Shown here: piece by piece, positions 10,289 through 21,415 of the stretch
How positions within the stretch are numbered: position 1 is the stretch's first letter
How the letters are laid out: the number at the start of each line of letters is the position of its first letter
From: Euleptes europaea
Taxonomy: Eukaryota; Chordata; Lepidosauria; Squamata; Sphaerodactylidae
Length of the DNA stretch: 64,000 bases
Assembly: GCF_029931775.1 (NCBI RefSeq)
Contig: NC_079321.1
Coordinates: forward strand, 12,668,501-12,732,500
Reading direction: 5' to 3'
Made by a program: the position numbers and the translations under genes
Notes under the pieces: model-generated
What the model was told of the DNA's origin: nothing
Database searches by the model: none
What the model saw: the letters and a program-made list of their open reading frames with translations, nothing else

Positions 10289-12176
10289 CTATGCACCCAG
10301 TTGGGTGTAATTACAGAAAACTTGTTTATGAGACCAAATATTAGAAGGCAGCACAGAGGATGCTAAGGTGACAATTTTGCAAATTCGCTCCAGGGGTAAG
10401 GAAAGGGAATTTGCCTGAGAATCTATCTGAACCCCCAGGTGAACTAGGGAGCAAGAAGTTGTTAAGGAACTCTTTTTGAAATTTATTATGTAACCATGTT
10501 CCTGGAGTACCTGTACTACTGTTGTAGTACGCTGTATGGATTGCTCCCTGGATTGGGCACAGATCAGGATGTCATCCAGGTATGGATGTACCTGGATCCC
10601 TTCCTGCCTGAGAGCCGCCATGACCATCACGAGAATCTTCGTAAAGCCTCTCGGCGCAGAAGCCAGGCCAAAAGGAAGCGCCCTGAACTAAAAATGACAT
10701 GGGCCAATTGCAAATTGGAGGTATCGTTTGTGCCGTGGATGAATGGGCACATGCAGGTAGGCCTCAGTCAAATCTACCACCATCATGAATGTATTGGGGC
10801 GTAGTGACTCTACGATGGAGCGTAGTTTCCATCCTGAAATGCTTTTTGTCATCCTCCTGTTTACATATTTGAGATCCAGGATGGCCCTCCAGTCCCCATT
10901 TTTCTTGGGGACAGTGAAAAATATGGAGTAGACCCCCTGGTGCATTTCATGAATGGGAACCTGTTCTATGGTCTTGATGCTTTGAAGATGTTGTGTGGCC
11001 CTGAGTGTTCTGGTGCGCTTTTCCCTCTTGAGGGATGTGGGGGAAAGAATAAATCTGTCGCGTGGTTGGTAAGTGAACTCCAGGAGATAACCCTCTGATA
11101 TGATTCTGGAGACCCAGTTGACCAGATGGTTAGCCTCCAACCCGGACAAGAAAAACTGTAGCCTCCCCCCAATCCCTGTGGGATAGACGTCACTGGGTAT
11201 TGGATTTTGTGAACTTGTCACCCTTGTCGTTGTACCCCTGGTTTCTAGTGTTGTTTTGAGGCCTTTGGAACCTACCGCCCCTTCGAAAGGGCCGTGAGGT
11301 ATTCCAGGAACCTCTTATAATCAGTCCGGTACTTGGGAGAGGGCCGAAAGGAACGAAAGGACTGAGTGTAGCTAAATGACCTCTGTTCTTCACATGACAT
11401 GTGAAGTTGTTTGGGCATGACATGTTTTTTGTCTTTGGTTTCAATGAGAATTTTGTCCAACTTTTCCCCAAATAATTTATCCCCTTGTATGGGGTAAGCC
11501 ATAAGGGAGGTTTTGGCCCTGAAGTCTGCTGGCCAGGCTCTAAGCCACAGGCCTCTTCTTAAGGCTGTGATGGAGGCCATGGATCGAGCTGTGAATAAGA
11601 TGGAATCTAGCGAAGCGTCGGCCATTAAACTGACAGCGCTTAATACTCTCTCCAGTTTTCCAATAACTCTGTGGTTCTCCTCAGGTACTAACTGAATGAG
11701 TTTTTTGGCCCACAAGTATGATGCCCTGGCAAAAATGGACATGGTTGCATTGCCCTGAATTGCAAGCGCCGAGGCCTCATCAGAGAGTCCGATTTTCTGT
11801 CTAGCTGGTCGCGTAGGGTGCCTACACCATCCTCTGGAACCAAACCAGGCTTTTGTAGATCTGGGGCATCTACAAGGGGCACTTTAAGCATGGCCATGGC
11901 ATGCGGTGCTAAGGTGTACAATTTTTTAATAGTAGGAGGCACTTGCTTGCTGGATGAAGGATTCTCCCACTCATCACTGACTGATCTTACAAAGAGTTCA
12001 GGAAAGGGGACCAAGTTGTTGGATGCTTTCTTTCTAGGAAAACACTCCTTGACCCCTTGTTTTAACTTGGGTTTAGGTTTCTCTGAGGAATCAGTCTCTT
12101 CATTTAAATCTAAGGCTAGAATAGCTTTAGCTAACAATCCCGTCTAATCTTCCCCATTAAACAATCTAGTAGGTTG

Positions 12177-12349
12177 GTTCTTGTGGGTTATCCGGGCTGT
12201 GTAACCGTGGTCTTGGTATTTTCTTTCCTGACGTTTCGCCAGCAGCTGTGGCAGGCATCTTCAGAGGAGTAACACTGAAGGACCACGGTTACACAGCCCG
12301 GATAACCCACAAGAACCAATGAACTCTGACCGTGAAAGCCTTCGACAAT
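12177..12349 (-). mobile_element. Penelope-like short insertion with inverted repeat
   Basis: A 173-bp insertion flanked by a perfect 14-bp duplication aatctagtaggttg (12163-12176, 12350-12363). Near the left end, gttatccgggctgtgtaacc and the adjoining ggttcttgtg/cgtggtc are repeated inverted at 12279-12316. The right end is ...gaaagccttcgacaat. The long duplication argues for target-primed insertion rather than a cut-and-paste transposon. A hammerhead-like core lies between the arms. Confidence 0.65.
12226..12268 (-). ncRNA. Hammerhead-ribozyme-like core
   Basis: Minus strand order: tcct, CTGAAGA, one unpaired t, gcc...ggc helix II, GAAAC, GTC, agga. The CUGANGA and GAAA boxes and the GUC site are all present. 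tcct/agga can form stem I. Helix III would be only two base pairs with no loop unless two copies pair through the self-complementary ACGU, a situation known for short-stem hammerheads in retroelements. Helix II is 3 bp. Activity is not shown by sequence. Confidence 0.45.
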
Positions 12350-13551
12350 AATCTAGTAGGTTGTTCATCTGACTGAGAAGACTCGTCCCCTTCCCCATTA
12401 AACAATCTAGTATGTTGTTCATCTGACTGAGAAGACTCATCCCCTGAGTCAAATTCTCCTTCCTCCCTCTTGATCTGAATCTAAAGACATGGATGAATCC
12501 AATTGACTAGTCTTGAGTATCCAATCCCTTTGATTTCAGTGCAGCTTTTGTTGGCCACTGAGATGAGGTAGATGCCTGGGGCTGAACAGGCACTGAAGTC
12601 ATGGTCTGATTAAGGGCAGTCTCCCCTTCTCTGGTACTCAGGGAATGAGAAAATGAGGTAGAGGGAGAACCCATAGGCCCCGTCCCTGTGGGCCCCGTCC
12701 ATGGAAAGGGGGGGGGATTCTAAATTGGTAAGCCTGAAAGGCTTGCCACTGCCTCTGCAGCACATAGTTCACCAAATCGTCTGCCTCCTGTTGGGAGAAG
12801 ACTCGCGGTCCCGCCATTTCAGAAGGGGAGGGGCGTACGTTACCAACTCCAGGTAGGGAGACATCGGGTGCTGCAGCCGAGAGGGCATTGATAGGTGCGC
12901 TCACGGAGGTTGTCGAGTAGGCGGGAGATTTCTTCCCGGCTCTCGCTTTGTGCCCGGTCAATCTAGAGCCGCGCCTCTTTTCCCCCGCTCCATTTTTGGT
13001 AGTTGCAGCTTTTCGCGCCTTTTTTTGGCGTCGGGAGCTGCGTCTCTCTCTCCGTGCTCTCCAGCGCGATCTCCAAAGCGCTCTCCCCTAAGGGCTACCT
13101 ATTGCTGCCATTGGGGCCATTGGGGTCATGGTGGGCTGCCTGTACTAGTCCTAGTGGGTAATCCTCTACCGACAATAAATCGTCTTCCCGGGTCGCAATG
13201 GCTTCCGACATCTTGGATCTTCCCAGGCTAACTAGGTACCTCAAAGACAGAAAAATGCCACACAAACGGGAGGGTTGGTGAGGGTAGACAGGAATCAATG
13301 AAGAGTGAAAATACAGAAAGGAGAAACAGAGGATAGGAAAACTAGAATAAGAATACCAAATTCTTCCTACGCTAACTAAAGCATGGAGCTGTGCCAAGAT
13401 CCTGCTTCCCCCTCAAGAAGGCAGGAGGAAACTGGGCTTCTGCAGGCTATTTTCCCACCAGGAAGACAGGAAGTTAGATTTTAGTCCTGCCTTCACCAGA
13501 TGGAACAAGGAAAATAACTCACTGCTCAAAACGCCTGAAGCCTCAGTGGAG

Positions 13552-13822
13552 AAGGGAGAATCAAACCGGCTTACAACCACCTTCCCTTCCCCTCCCCACA
13601 ACAGACACCCTGTGAGGTAGGTGAGGCTGAGAGAGCTTTAAGAGAGCTGTGAGTAGCCCAAGGTCACCCAGCTGGCTTCATGTGTAGGACTGGGGAAACA
13701 AATCCAGTTCACCAGATTAGCGCCCACTGCTCATGTGGAGGAGTGAGGCATCGAACCCGGTTCTCCAGATTAGACTCCACGGCTCCAAACCACCACTCTT
13801 AACTACTTCACCACGCTGGCCC
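13552..13822 (-). mobile_element. Sauria-type SINE
   Basis: Antisense copy: B box complement gcatcgaacccggttctcca, head complement cttaactacttcaccacgct. The 3' tail is missing. Confidence 0.85.
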
Positions 13823-14841
13823 ATGGGTCAGGGCTCTAAGGTAGATTGTGAAGACTTCAACTGCTTGTAGTAAGCACCTTTGGAGCCATCAATTGTATTT
13901 ATTTATTGGCTTGCTGCTTTTAGAAAGGACGTTTGTGGGTGACAAGGGTGCCAACGTCTCCTCCCCATCTCTGTATGCATGCTGAGAAGACCAGCAGGAC
14001 AATGAGGCATGGTGGTGAAGACTCCATGACTCCAGCCTTTGTCTGGTTCCTCACCACAATATATCTCCTGGCTCTTTTGGCTTGCTTTCTGCTGCTGATG
14101 GTCCAAGCCTTGACATCGCTGAGGTCATAATTCTGGCGCCCCACCCCACCGCTACCTGTCACATGACTTCCTGCCACATTCTTGCAGCTTAGTGGGTTTC
14201 AGGATGAAGGCAAGGATGAAAACCGCTGACCTAAGTAAACTCCTTCACAGAAGCAATGATACCCAAAAAGATTAAGCTGAGTTTTGGGGGGCTTTTTGTT
14301 TATTTATTTATTTACTTCATCTTCTACCCCGCCCTCTCCCGGCCAAGGCTGAGCTCAGGGTGGCTAACATAAAATTCCATACAATAAATACAATACAATC
14401 AATAATTACCAGCCCCATAACATAATAAATCAATACAATTAGCAAGTTGCTCTTGTTTCACTTGAATATAGTTCTTGAAACATGATCTTCCATGTGACCT
14501 AGGGATAGGGTGGGGAGACTGGGGAAAAATAATGAAAGGTGTTGTGCTGTTTTGTTGTTTTTAACTTTGTTATCTATTTTGAGTTATTTTGGCTATTCCT
14601 GACTCATGTCCTGCTCTATAAAGCTTTGGCATCGCAAGACACAAAACACAACCAAAGAAGTTAGATAATGCAAGGAATAGCTGCCCCATTTCCTACTGAA
14701 CTTCTGAATTTCCAAGGCAGTGAGAACAGCACTACAGTAATTAAAGCGGAAGCATGCTTAAAAATCTATTCTCATGAGCTACTTATTTAATCAAAGCTAT
14801 GCTGCTCAGCACAGAATATATTAAGAAGAGTTCAGTTATAC
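13823..14841. other. No gene; one short old repeat
   Basis: At about 14296-14420 an antisense LINE/SINE-like end (atttatttatttacttcatc, cgccctctcccggccaaggc, then acaataaatac) of uncertain family. The rest shows nothing I can support. Confidence 0.45.
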
Positions 14842-15713
14842 CAGGGGTCGGCAAACTCATTAGTCAAAAGAGCCAAATAACAGTACAACGATTAAGATTT
14901 CTTTTGAGAGCCAAATTTCCTAAACTTAAACTATATAAGTAGGTACACTGTTTATTAACTTAATAAAATTTAATTAAAGTTTTAAGTCTTAATTAAACTA
15001 TAGGTACACTGAATAAAACTTGATATCATACTTAATAGTGATCTTATTTATTGATAAAAATTAAATTGTAAGTCCCTGCCATTTCCCCCTCCCCGCCTGG
15101 AGTCCTCGTCTGGAAGCCTCGTCTACCACCATAAAAGCTTATTGGTAGACCTGGCCTCCGTCTGAGTCCCATTGGGAGGCCAGGTCTACCCATTGGCTTT
15201 CTTGGCAGTAGACCTGGCCTCCGGAGGCCCATAGAAGCCAATTGGTAGACCTGGCCTCTGAAGGGGGACTTTCCCCTCCTCGGAGTCCAGGTCTACCACC
15301 AAGAAAGCCAGTGGGTAGACATGGCCTCCCAATGGGACTCAGCCGGAGGCCAGGTCTACCAAAGGAAGCCCGCCCCGCCCAACAGCTGATAGGTGGGGGG
15401 GGAAGGAACCGCCGAGCCGCCCGCCCAGCAATCGCGCGGCGGGAGGGGAGGCTTTAGCCTCCCAACCATTGAGGGAAAGGGAAAGGGGGACCTGGCCATT
15501 CTCCATGGCGGGGGGGGGGGGGAGAGACAGCGCGCCCGCTCGCCTGCTCTCTCGCGCTTGCTCGCTCTCTCTCTCTCAGGCGCGCCGGCTCCGCAGCCCG
15601 GCTGCCGGCGCAAGCGGGCGCGAGAGCAGGGGCTCCGAACCAAGTTCAGAAAGCCACACTCAACGGGCCAAAGAGCCGCATGCGGCTCAGGAGCCGCAGT
15701 TTGCAGACCCCTG
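14842..15713. mobile_element. Non-autonomous hAT element with internal hairpins
   Basis: The ends caggggtcggcaaact and agtttgcagacccctg are inverted. The flanks agttatac (14834-14841, 15714-15721) are a perfect 8-bp target duplication, diagnostic for hAT. The interior at about 15110-15360 contains repeated, alternately oriented ggtagacctggcctcc units. A CpG-rich stretch with a long G run follows (15360-15640). No transposase frame. Confidence 0.85.
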
Positions 15714-15721
15714 AGTTATAC

Positions 15722-17177
15722 CAATAACTATGTTTATTCAAAATGCCATCAATTAGCACACTCATAATATTCAGAATTATTCCAAACTTTGGGGAGGGAA
15801 GATAATCTGCCACTTGTCTTTCAGAATTATATATGTGTGTGTGTGTGTGTGTGTAAAATCACTGTTAGATCTGATATCCTTTCTAAACAAAAAAAAAAGC
15901 TTAATGTATTTTAATAAGTCACCTAGAAATAGGAAAAAAGGCTTTCATTACATGCAAATACTCATTTTCATGTTAAATTGTTTCTGCTTCTCCTACTTTA
16001 ATGTTAAGTTAGAAAGATCTGAATTCTAATAGGAGATCACAGAAAGCCATCAACGGTTCACAAAGTGTTTTACTGTGCGGTAATGAGAACGGCCTAGAAA
16101 GAAAATTGCCTGCCCACAAACGGCACTGAGGGCATTTCATTTATAAAACGAAAAGTCATCTTTCAATAGTAGTTTTGCAAGCTCATACATAAGGGACACA
16201 CGGTGCAGGCGCGCAACGGATATTACCAAGTATTGGAGAAGACAAGTTTCGGGCAGCCTCCCTGCGCTTCCACAACACAGCCTTAATAACAGCAGAAACA
16301 ATTACAAAGATGGCACGGTAACTTATATGCATGTCTGACAATTCTGGAAGACAGTTCAAAGACAGGAATCTGCAGCAATATTCCTCCCCCCCAAGCCACA
16401 AATGGCCAAGAATCCACTAAGTCGATGCCTCAGTTCCGGCATTCTGTCATTTGGGGTCAAAATTTGTCTCATTATTAGCAAGTTCTTAAGTAGTTCTCAT
16501 CTGCATTCCACAAGGAACATCTAAAAACAAGCAGCAGCTGTAAGCTCTTCGAAAGTACCTCTTAATTATTAAGATGAAACTTTTGTTCAGAGGGACGGCT
16601 CATCCAAATAGGTGCCTACAACAACGCTCCCTCCTGACAAACAACCCCACCTGTGTTTGGCCCTGCATGATATTATGGGTTGCGGAGAAGCATGGCTGGC
16701 TGGCTTTTTTGATCTTATTATGAGTGATACTGCAGTGGCTGCAGGGGAACACGTGAATCCAGCTGAAGGAGCCCAAAAGCTGCTACGTCAACTGGCACGT
16801 GCTGCATCAAGCTATGCCAACCGACATGCCGCTTCTGAGCAGTGACCTTGGTTTTCTGGGAACATCTGAATTGGAAACATTTCTGGAATATTTTCCCATC
16901 CAAATGTAAACAAATAACTTAAATATTGTTCGCAAAGTATGTTATCAAAATGAAAGCAAGTACACCACGCAGAGGCCCAGATAGTGTATAAGCATGGGGA
17001 TTTTGCTATGCTTCACATTCTACATTTAGCCCATCTAACATGTCTACCCCGATGTCTATACCTCCCCCCCTCCTCTAAGGAGTGGGGTTCCACCACATCA
17101 CCACCCCTGACCAAGTCAAATGTAGAAAAGTCCAGGGAAAGACGGAAGGAGAACAGCCTTATATTTGTAGGATCCTG
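15722..17177. other. No gene recognised
   Basis: A (GT)n run is at 15834-15854. A 77-codon plus-strand frame at 16612-16845 ends in an alanine-rich stretch, with no splice sites or domain that I recognise. Otherwise nothing supported. Confidence 0.4.
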
Positions 17178-17477
17178 CCTACGTGGTGTAGTGGTTAAGA
17201 GTGATGGAGTCTGATCTGGAAACCGGGTTTGATTCTCCACTCCTCCACATAAGCGGTGGAGGCTCATCTGGTGAACTGGATTTGTTTCCTCACTCCTCCA
17301 CACGAAGCCAGCTGGATGAACTTGGGCAGGTTACAGCTTTGTTAGAGCTCTCTCAGCCCCACCTACCTCACAGGGTGTCTGTTGTGGGGAGGGGAAGGGA
17401 GGGTGATTGTAAGCCGGTTTGAGTCTCCTTTAAGTAGTAGAGAAAGTCGGCATATAAAAACCAACTCTTCTTCTACC
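17178..17477 (+). mobile_element. Sauria-type SINE
   Basis: Full-length copy: acgtggtgtagtggttaaga head, gggtttgattctcc B box, aaaaaccaactcttcttct tail. Confidence 0.9.
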
Positions 17478-17815
17478 TTCAGGATAACAGCTTGACGTGT
17501 GTTGAAACTTCCAAAGATCTCTCTCTCCCTTGCCCTCCCCTCCTCTTATTTCTCAGCAGTCAGAGTTGAGGACCACAACAAATCTGCAATGCTCCTGTCT
17601 CCCCACACATCCTGGATTCTTGGCTAAGTGGTTAAGGACCTGTATTTGCTTGCTGGGGAATTCAGCTTTACCTGGAAGGGCAGGAGGGTGCAGCTGGTAT
17701 TTAAAAGGCATTACGCTTGCTGCTGTGTTTGCAGCTTTTTGTTTCAGGTTAATCTTTCCCACTACCTCGTGTGTCCTCTACTGGGGACTGTTTAGAACTG
17801 TACTGGAGACTTGTA
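17478..17815. other. No gene recognised
   Basis: Unique-looking sequence without a supported exon. Confidence 0.4.
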
Positions 17816-18019
17816 TAGGGATGCCAACCTTCAGGTACTAGCTGGAGATCTCCTGCTATTACAACTGATCTCCAGCCGATAGAGATCAGTTCACCTGGAG
17901 AAAATGGCCTCTTTGGCAATTGGACTCTAGGGCATTGAAGTCCCTCCACAAACCCCACCCTCCTCAGGCTCCACTCCAAATACCTCCCACCGGTGGCAAA
18001 GAGGGACCTGGCAACCCTA
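17816..18019 (+). mobile_element. hAT-type MITE, 'TAGGGTTGCCA' family
   Basis: Ends tagggatgccaacct and ctggcaaccctа-type inverted repeat. The flanks gacttgta/gacgtgtc match at 6 of 8 positions, fitting a decayed 8-bp duplication. Confidence 0.8.
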
Positions 18020-19233
18020 GACGTGTCTTATTCCCTTATGCACTGGCTATGGATACGCCCCCTATAATTCACTGTAGCCATGTCCATCTTCCTGGTGTTT
18101 CTATACCCATGCCTTTACCCATCTGTTCATGGCATCATGCAATTTGCTTCTGTACAATAGTGCCTTCCAATTAACCAAATGATGCATGTCAGTGAAATTC
18201 TGGACTCTGCATCTTTCTGCTAGCAGCCACGGACCCACCAGGGTGAAATGAACCCACTGTAACACAGGCTTAAGGAGATCTAATTAACAGCAACCACTAA
18301 AAGACTAAAAACTGAAGTTAGGGCGGGGGGGGGAATTATGCTGATGCAATTATTTTGTCTGTTTTTACATTGTGGTACCACTGGACTCTTAAACCAGAGA
18401 TGAAAAAAGTCAAAATGTTTTCAAAATTCACCCCTTGCGTGCAGATTTTTTAAAAACCTGGGTGTTGTTTTTTTTTGCAAACAAGGGGCTTAGAAGGAAC
18501 TTTTTTGCATAAAAATACTGTCACCTTCTCAGGAAAAGAAACAAAAACATATTTCTTTTGAGATGCCAATTGTTTATATTTTAGAAGCATCAATAAGTTT
18601 CAAAAACATATACCATTTCCTTGCAGGAAAAAAATCATCTATTACCTTTCCAAAATACTGCTTTCTTGGCAGGGAAAACCGGCCCCCCTACAGAATGAAA
18701 TCATGGAACAACAGAGAGAAACTGAGGAAATCAGCTTATTCCTAACTCGTATAAACAGAAGGGCAATGTGCGATTGGACCATGCAATAATTAGGGATGAC
18801 AGCATCTTATCTGCAGAAGCAAGAATACACACAACATAAGGCTGATCATCCATTAGCACTCGCTGCCGATGGCAGATCTTTCTCTTTCTCCCTTCCCCTA
18901 GCAGGCCCTTCCGACCCCGGGGAAGTTGATCCTTGGAGTCACATAGGTCAGGGGGCTGGCTACTCTGAGGAAGGGCAAAATTAGACCCTATGAGTACTGC
19001 AACTCCAGGGGGAGAATAGGCAAGCCTCACATGCATGGATTTCTGCAACAACACATTGGTTCTCTAAAGCACACCATTATTTCTTATTTGATATGAGCTC
19101 CTTCCAAAAACAAGCACACACACCCCAATATGAAAACAAGCTAGTTCTGCCAGGTGGGAGCAGCAAGCAAAGCTTGCAACAAGGGTATGTGGCAGTTAGG
19201 TAAAAAGTATGTGTGCAACAAGGGTAACATGGC
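18020..19233. other. No gene recognised
   Basis: AT-rich. I checked the minus strand for the lysine/arginine-rich SLX9 exon expected downstream of exon 2 and did not find it. Confidence 0.4.
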
Positions 19234-19757
19234 AGTTAGGTAAAAGGTAAAGGCAGTCCCCTGTGCAAGCAGCAGGTCATTACTGACCTATGGGGTGACG
19301 TCACATCACAACAGTTACTAGGCATATGAACACATGAAGCTGCCTTATACTGAACCAGACCCTTGGTCCATCGAAGTCAGTAATGTCTACTCTGACCGGC
19401 AGCAGCTCTCCAGGGTCTCAGGCAGAGGTCTTTCACATCACCTGCTTGCCTAGTCCCTTTAACTGGAGATGCTGGGGATTGGACCTCAGACCTTCTGCAT
19501 GCCAAGCAGATGCCCTACCATTGAGCCACAGCCCCTCCCAGACCACGTTTACAGGGTGGTTTGCCATTGCCTTCCCCAGTCATCTTCCCTTCACCCTCAG
19601 CAAGCTGGGTACTTGTTTTACCAACCTCGGAAGGATGGAAGGCTGAGTCAACCTTTATCCGGCTACCTGAAGCCTTCCGTTGGGATCGAACTCAGGTCGT
19701 GAGCAGATGTAGGACTGCAGTACTGCAGCTTTACCACTCTGCATCACGGGGCTCTGA
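19234..19757 (-). mobile_element. Type-B tRNA SINE split by a tRNA-Ala-like SINE
   Basis: The outer element matches 5906-6204 (cccctgtgcaagcagcagg ... ggggtgacgtcacatcac ... aaggctgagtcaacctt). It is interrupted at about 19325-19540 by an antisense copy of the tRNA-Ala-like SINE (aacacatgaagctgccttat ... gccacagcccctccc). Confidence 0.8.
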
Positions 19758-19984
19758 CATGGCAGTTACTTGCCTTTAAACAAATGTAACCTGAAGTTCA
19801 ACAACTGAGACAAGTAGTATTTTTTTCCCCTGGGAACCCCACAATGCAACCTGGAAAATCCCACCAGCACTCAACTATTTGGGGAGTGAGCCATTCACAA
19901 AGACCAGACCTAATTCACAATAGCAATTCTGGCATTTCTACCCACTGAATGATGAACATGTACCAGAAGATCCCCCAGTCTTAC

Positions 19985-20093
19985 CTTTTATGACTGAAAC
20001 AATGCTTCTTGAATCTGCATCTAACTTTTTTACCAAAGTTCTTGGGTCAATCTTAACCCCTGCAAAGATATTTGAGGGCAAAAATGTCTGGAC
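19985..20093 (-). CDS. SLX9: SLX9/FAM207A coding exon 2
   Basis: Second coding exon of the SLX9 (FAM207A) ribosome-biogenesis factor, whose yeast namesake takes part in 40S pre-ribosome maturation. On the minus strand a good acceptor (tttttgttgtggcag) precedes 36 codons plus one base, and the donor is gtaaga. The peptide contains LPSNIFAGVKIDPRTLVKKL, which aligns with the human INTNIFARTKIDPSALVQKL region. This identifies the gene. The phase agrees with exon 1 (phase 0). The next exon, expected to be lysine/arginine-rich, was not found in the window, so the gene probably runs past the left edge. Confidence 0.88.
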
Positions 20094-20431
20094 CTGCCAC
20101 AACAAAAACAAAAACATTATGTTACTCACCCCTTCATTATAGGCTTTGTCTTGGTCCTAGATATGCAAATGTTACTGGCTTTTTAAAATGCTGCCCCTTA
20201 AGAAAAAGACACTTATCTAGAAGAACAAAAGTTGTGAAGAAATTATGCTTATTAAGAGTTTACAATTAATCTTGCACTAATCAATGAACAAAGAAAGATC
20301 TGGGAAACCAGAACTTTCCAAAATGATGGTTGAAAGAAATCAGAGCAATAATTTGCTTACAAAATTCCACTTGTTAATACTAGAATATATAAGCATCAGG
20401 TTCAGAGACACAACTAGATACAAAAAGAGTC

Positions 20432-20670
20432 TGTGTGGTGTGGAGGTTAGAATGTCCGACGGGGGTCTGGGAAACCCAGGATCGAATCCCCATGCTGCCA
20501 TGGAAGCTCACTGGGTGACCTTGGGCAAGTCACACACTCTCAGCCTAACCTACCTCATAGGGCTGTTGTTGTGAGGATAAAATGAAGGAACGGGGAATGA
20601 CGTACATCGCTTTTGAGTCTCTATCAAGGAGAAAGGCAGGGTATAAGTGAAGTAATTAAGTGAGCATTCC
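20432..20670 (+). mobile_element. tRNA-derived SINE, type D
   Basis: Head gtgtggtgtggaggttagaa, B box ggatcgaatcccc, body gtcacacactctcagcctaa, end gggtataagtgaagtaatt. It sits in SLX9 intron 1 or its upstream part, antisense to the gene. Confidence 0.8.
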
Positions 20671-20724
20671 AATCTCATGGGATTTATATGAAGCTGAGTA
20701 AGCAAAGAATCATAAAAGACGAAC

Positions 20725-21205
20725 ACACGAACACATGAAGCTGCCTTCTACTGAATCAGACCCTTGGTCCATCAAAGTCAGTATTGTCTACTCAGACCGG
20801 CAGCGGCTCTCCAGGGTCTCAGGAAGAGGCCTTTCACATCACCTACTTGCCTAGTCCAGGGCTTCTTAAACTTTTTCCACTCGTGACCCCTTTTCGCCCG
20901 AGTAATTTTTACGTGACCCCGGGTATATAGGTATATAAAATAGGTATACAAATCAAACTTTAACAGGTAATAAATCTTAAAGACATTTAGTTTAAAACAA
21001 TTCTTTGGTATACATATAATATTACTATTTATTAAAGCCAATTTTTTTCACGACTCCCACATTCAGTTATGCAACCCCATATGGGGTCGCGACCCACAGT
21101 TTAAGAAGCTTTGGCCTAGTCCTTTTAACCAGAGATGCTGGGGATGGAACCTGGGACCTTCTGCATGCCAAGCAGATGCACTACCACTGAGCCACAGCCC
21201 CTCCC
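20725..21205 (-). mobile_element. tRNA-Ala-like SINE split by a hAT MITE
   Basis: Antisense SINE (aacacatgaagctgccttct ... gagccacagcccctccc) interrupted by the element at 20857-21113. Confidence 0.9.
20857..21113. mobile_element. hAT MITE, 'CAGGGCTTCTTAAAC' family
   Basis: The inverted ends cagggcttcttaaactttt and agtttaagaagctttg flank AT-rich sequence. The perfect 8-bp duplication gcctagtc (20849-20856, 21114-21121) lies in the host SINE. The insertion is therefore younger than the SINE. 257 bp, no coding capacity. Confidence 0.9.
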
Positions 21206-21254
21206 CTATAAGAAACTGTGCTGTCAGATACTAGCAAGGACTAGCAGGGGGGAT

Positions 21255-21415
21255 GCTACAAAACTACTCGTAGAGATGGACTGACTCAGTAAAGAAAGCC
21301 ACGGTCTTCACTTTGCTAGAACCCGAGCAAGGCTCGGTGATAGGCAGTTTTGAAGGTCATTAATTCATTCATAGCTATAAGTCAGAGGCAACTTGACGGC
21401 ACATAACACGCACAT
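21255..21415 (+). mobile_element. RTE/BovB LINE 3' tail
   Basis: agatggactgactcagtaaa, then gccacgg and the terminal agtcagaggcaacttgacgg followed by acataacacgcac. It matches the 3' end at 36330-36472. Confidence 0.6.

Larger units (their letters stand above)
10289..13540 (-). mobile_element. DIRS-type retrotransposon fossil (partial)
   Basis: Minus strand. Reverse-transcriptase segments with the DIRS-style YLDDILI motif and a FFTVPKKNGDWRAILDL block lie in the left part. A gag-like, proline- and serine-rich segment lies in the right part (about 11.3-13.0 kb). This order fits a DIRS element of the tyrosine-recombinase retrotransposon group. No recombinase region is recognisable on the downstream side, so the copy looks truncated. 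It is a broken copy with several interruptions and carries an unrelated insertion at 12177-12349. Right border estimated. Confidence 0.75.

Noticed and set aside
15356-15767. 95-124 codon GC-rich frames
   Set aside because: Low-complexity translations of the CpG-rich interior of a hAT element.
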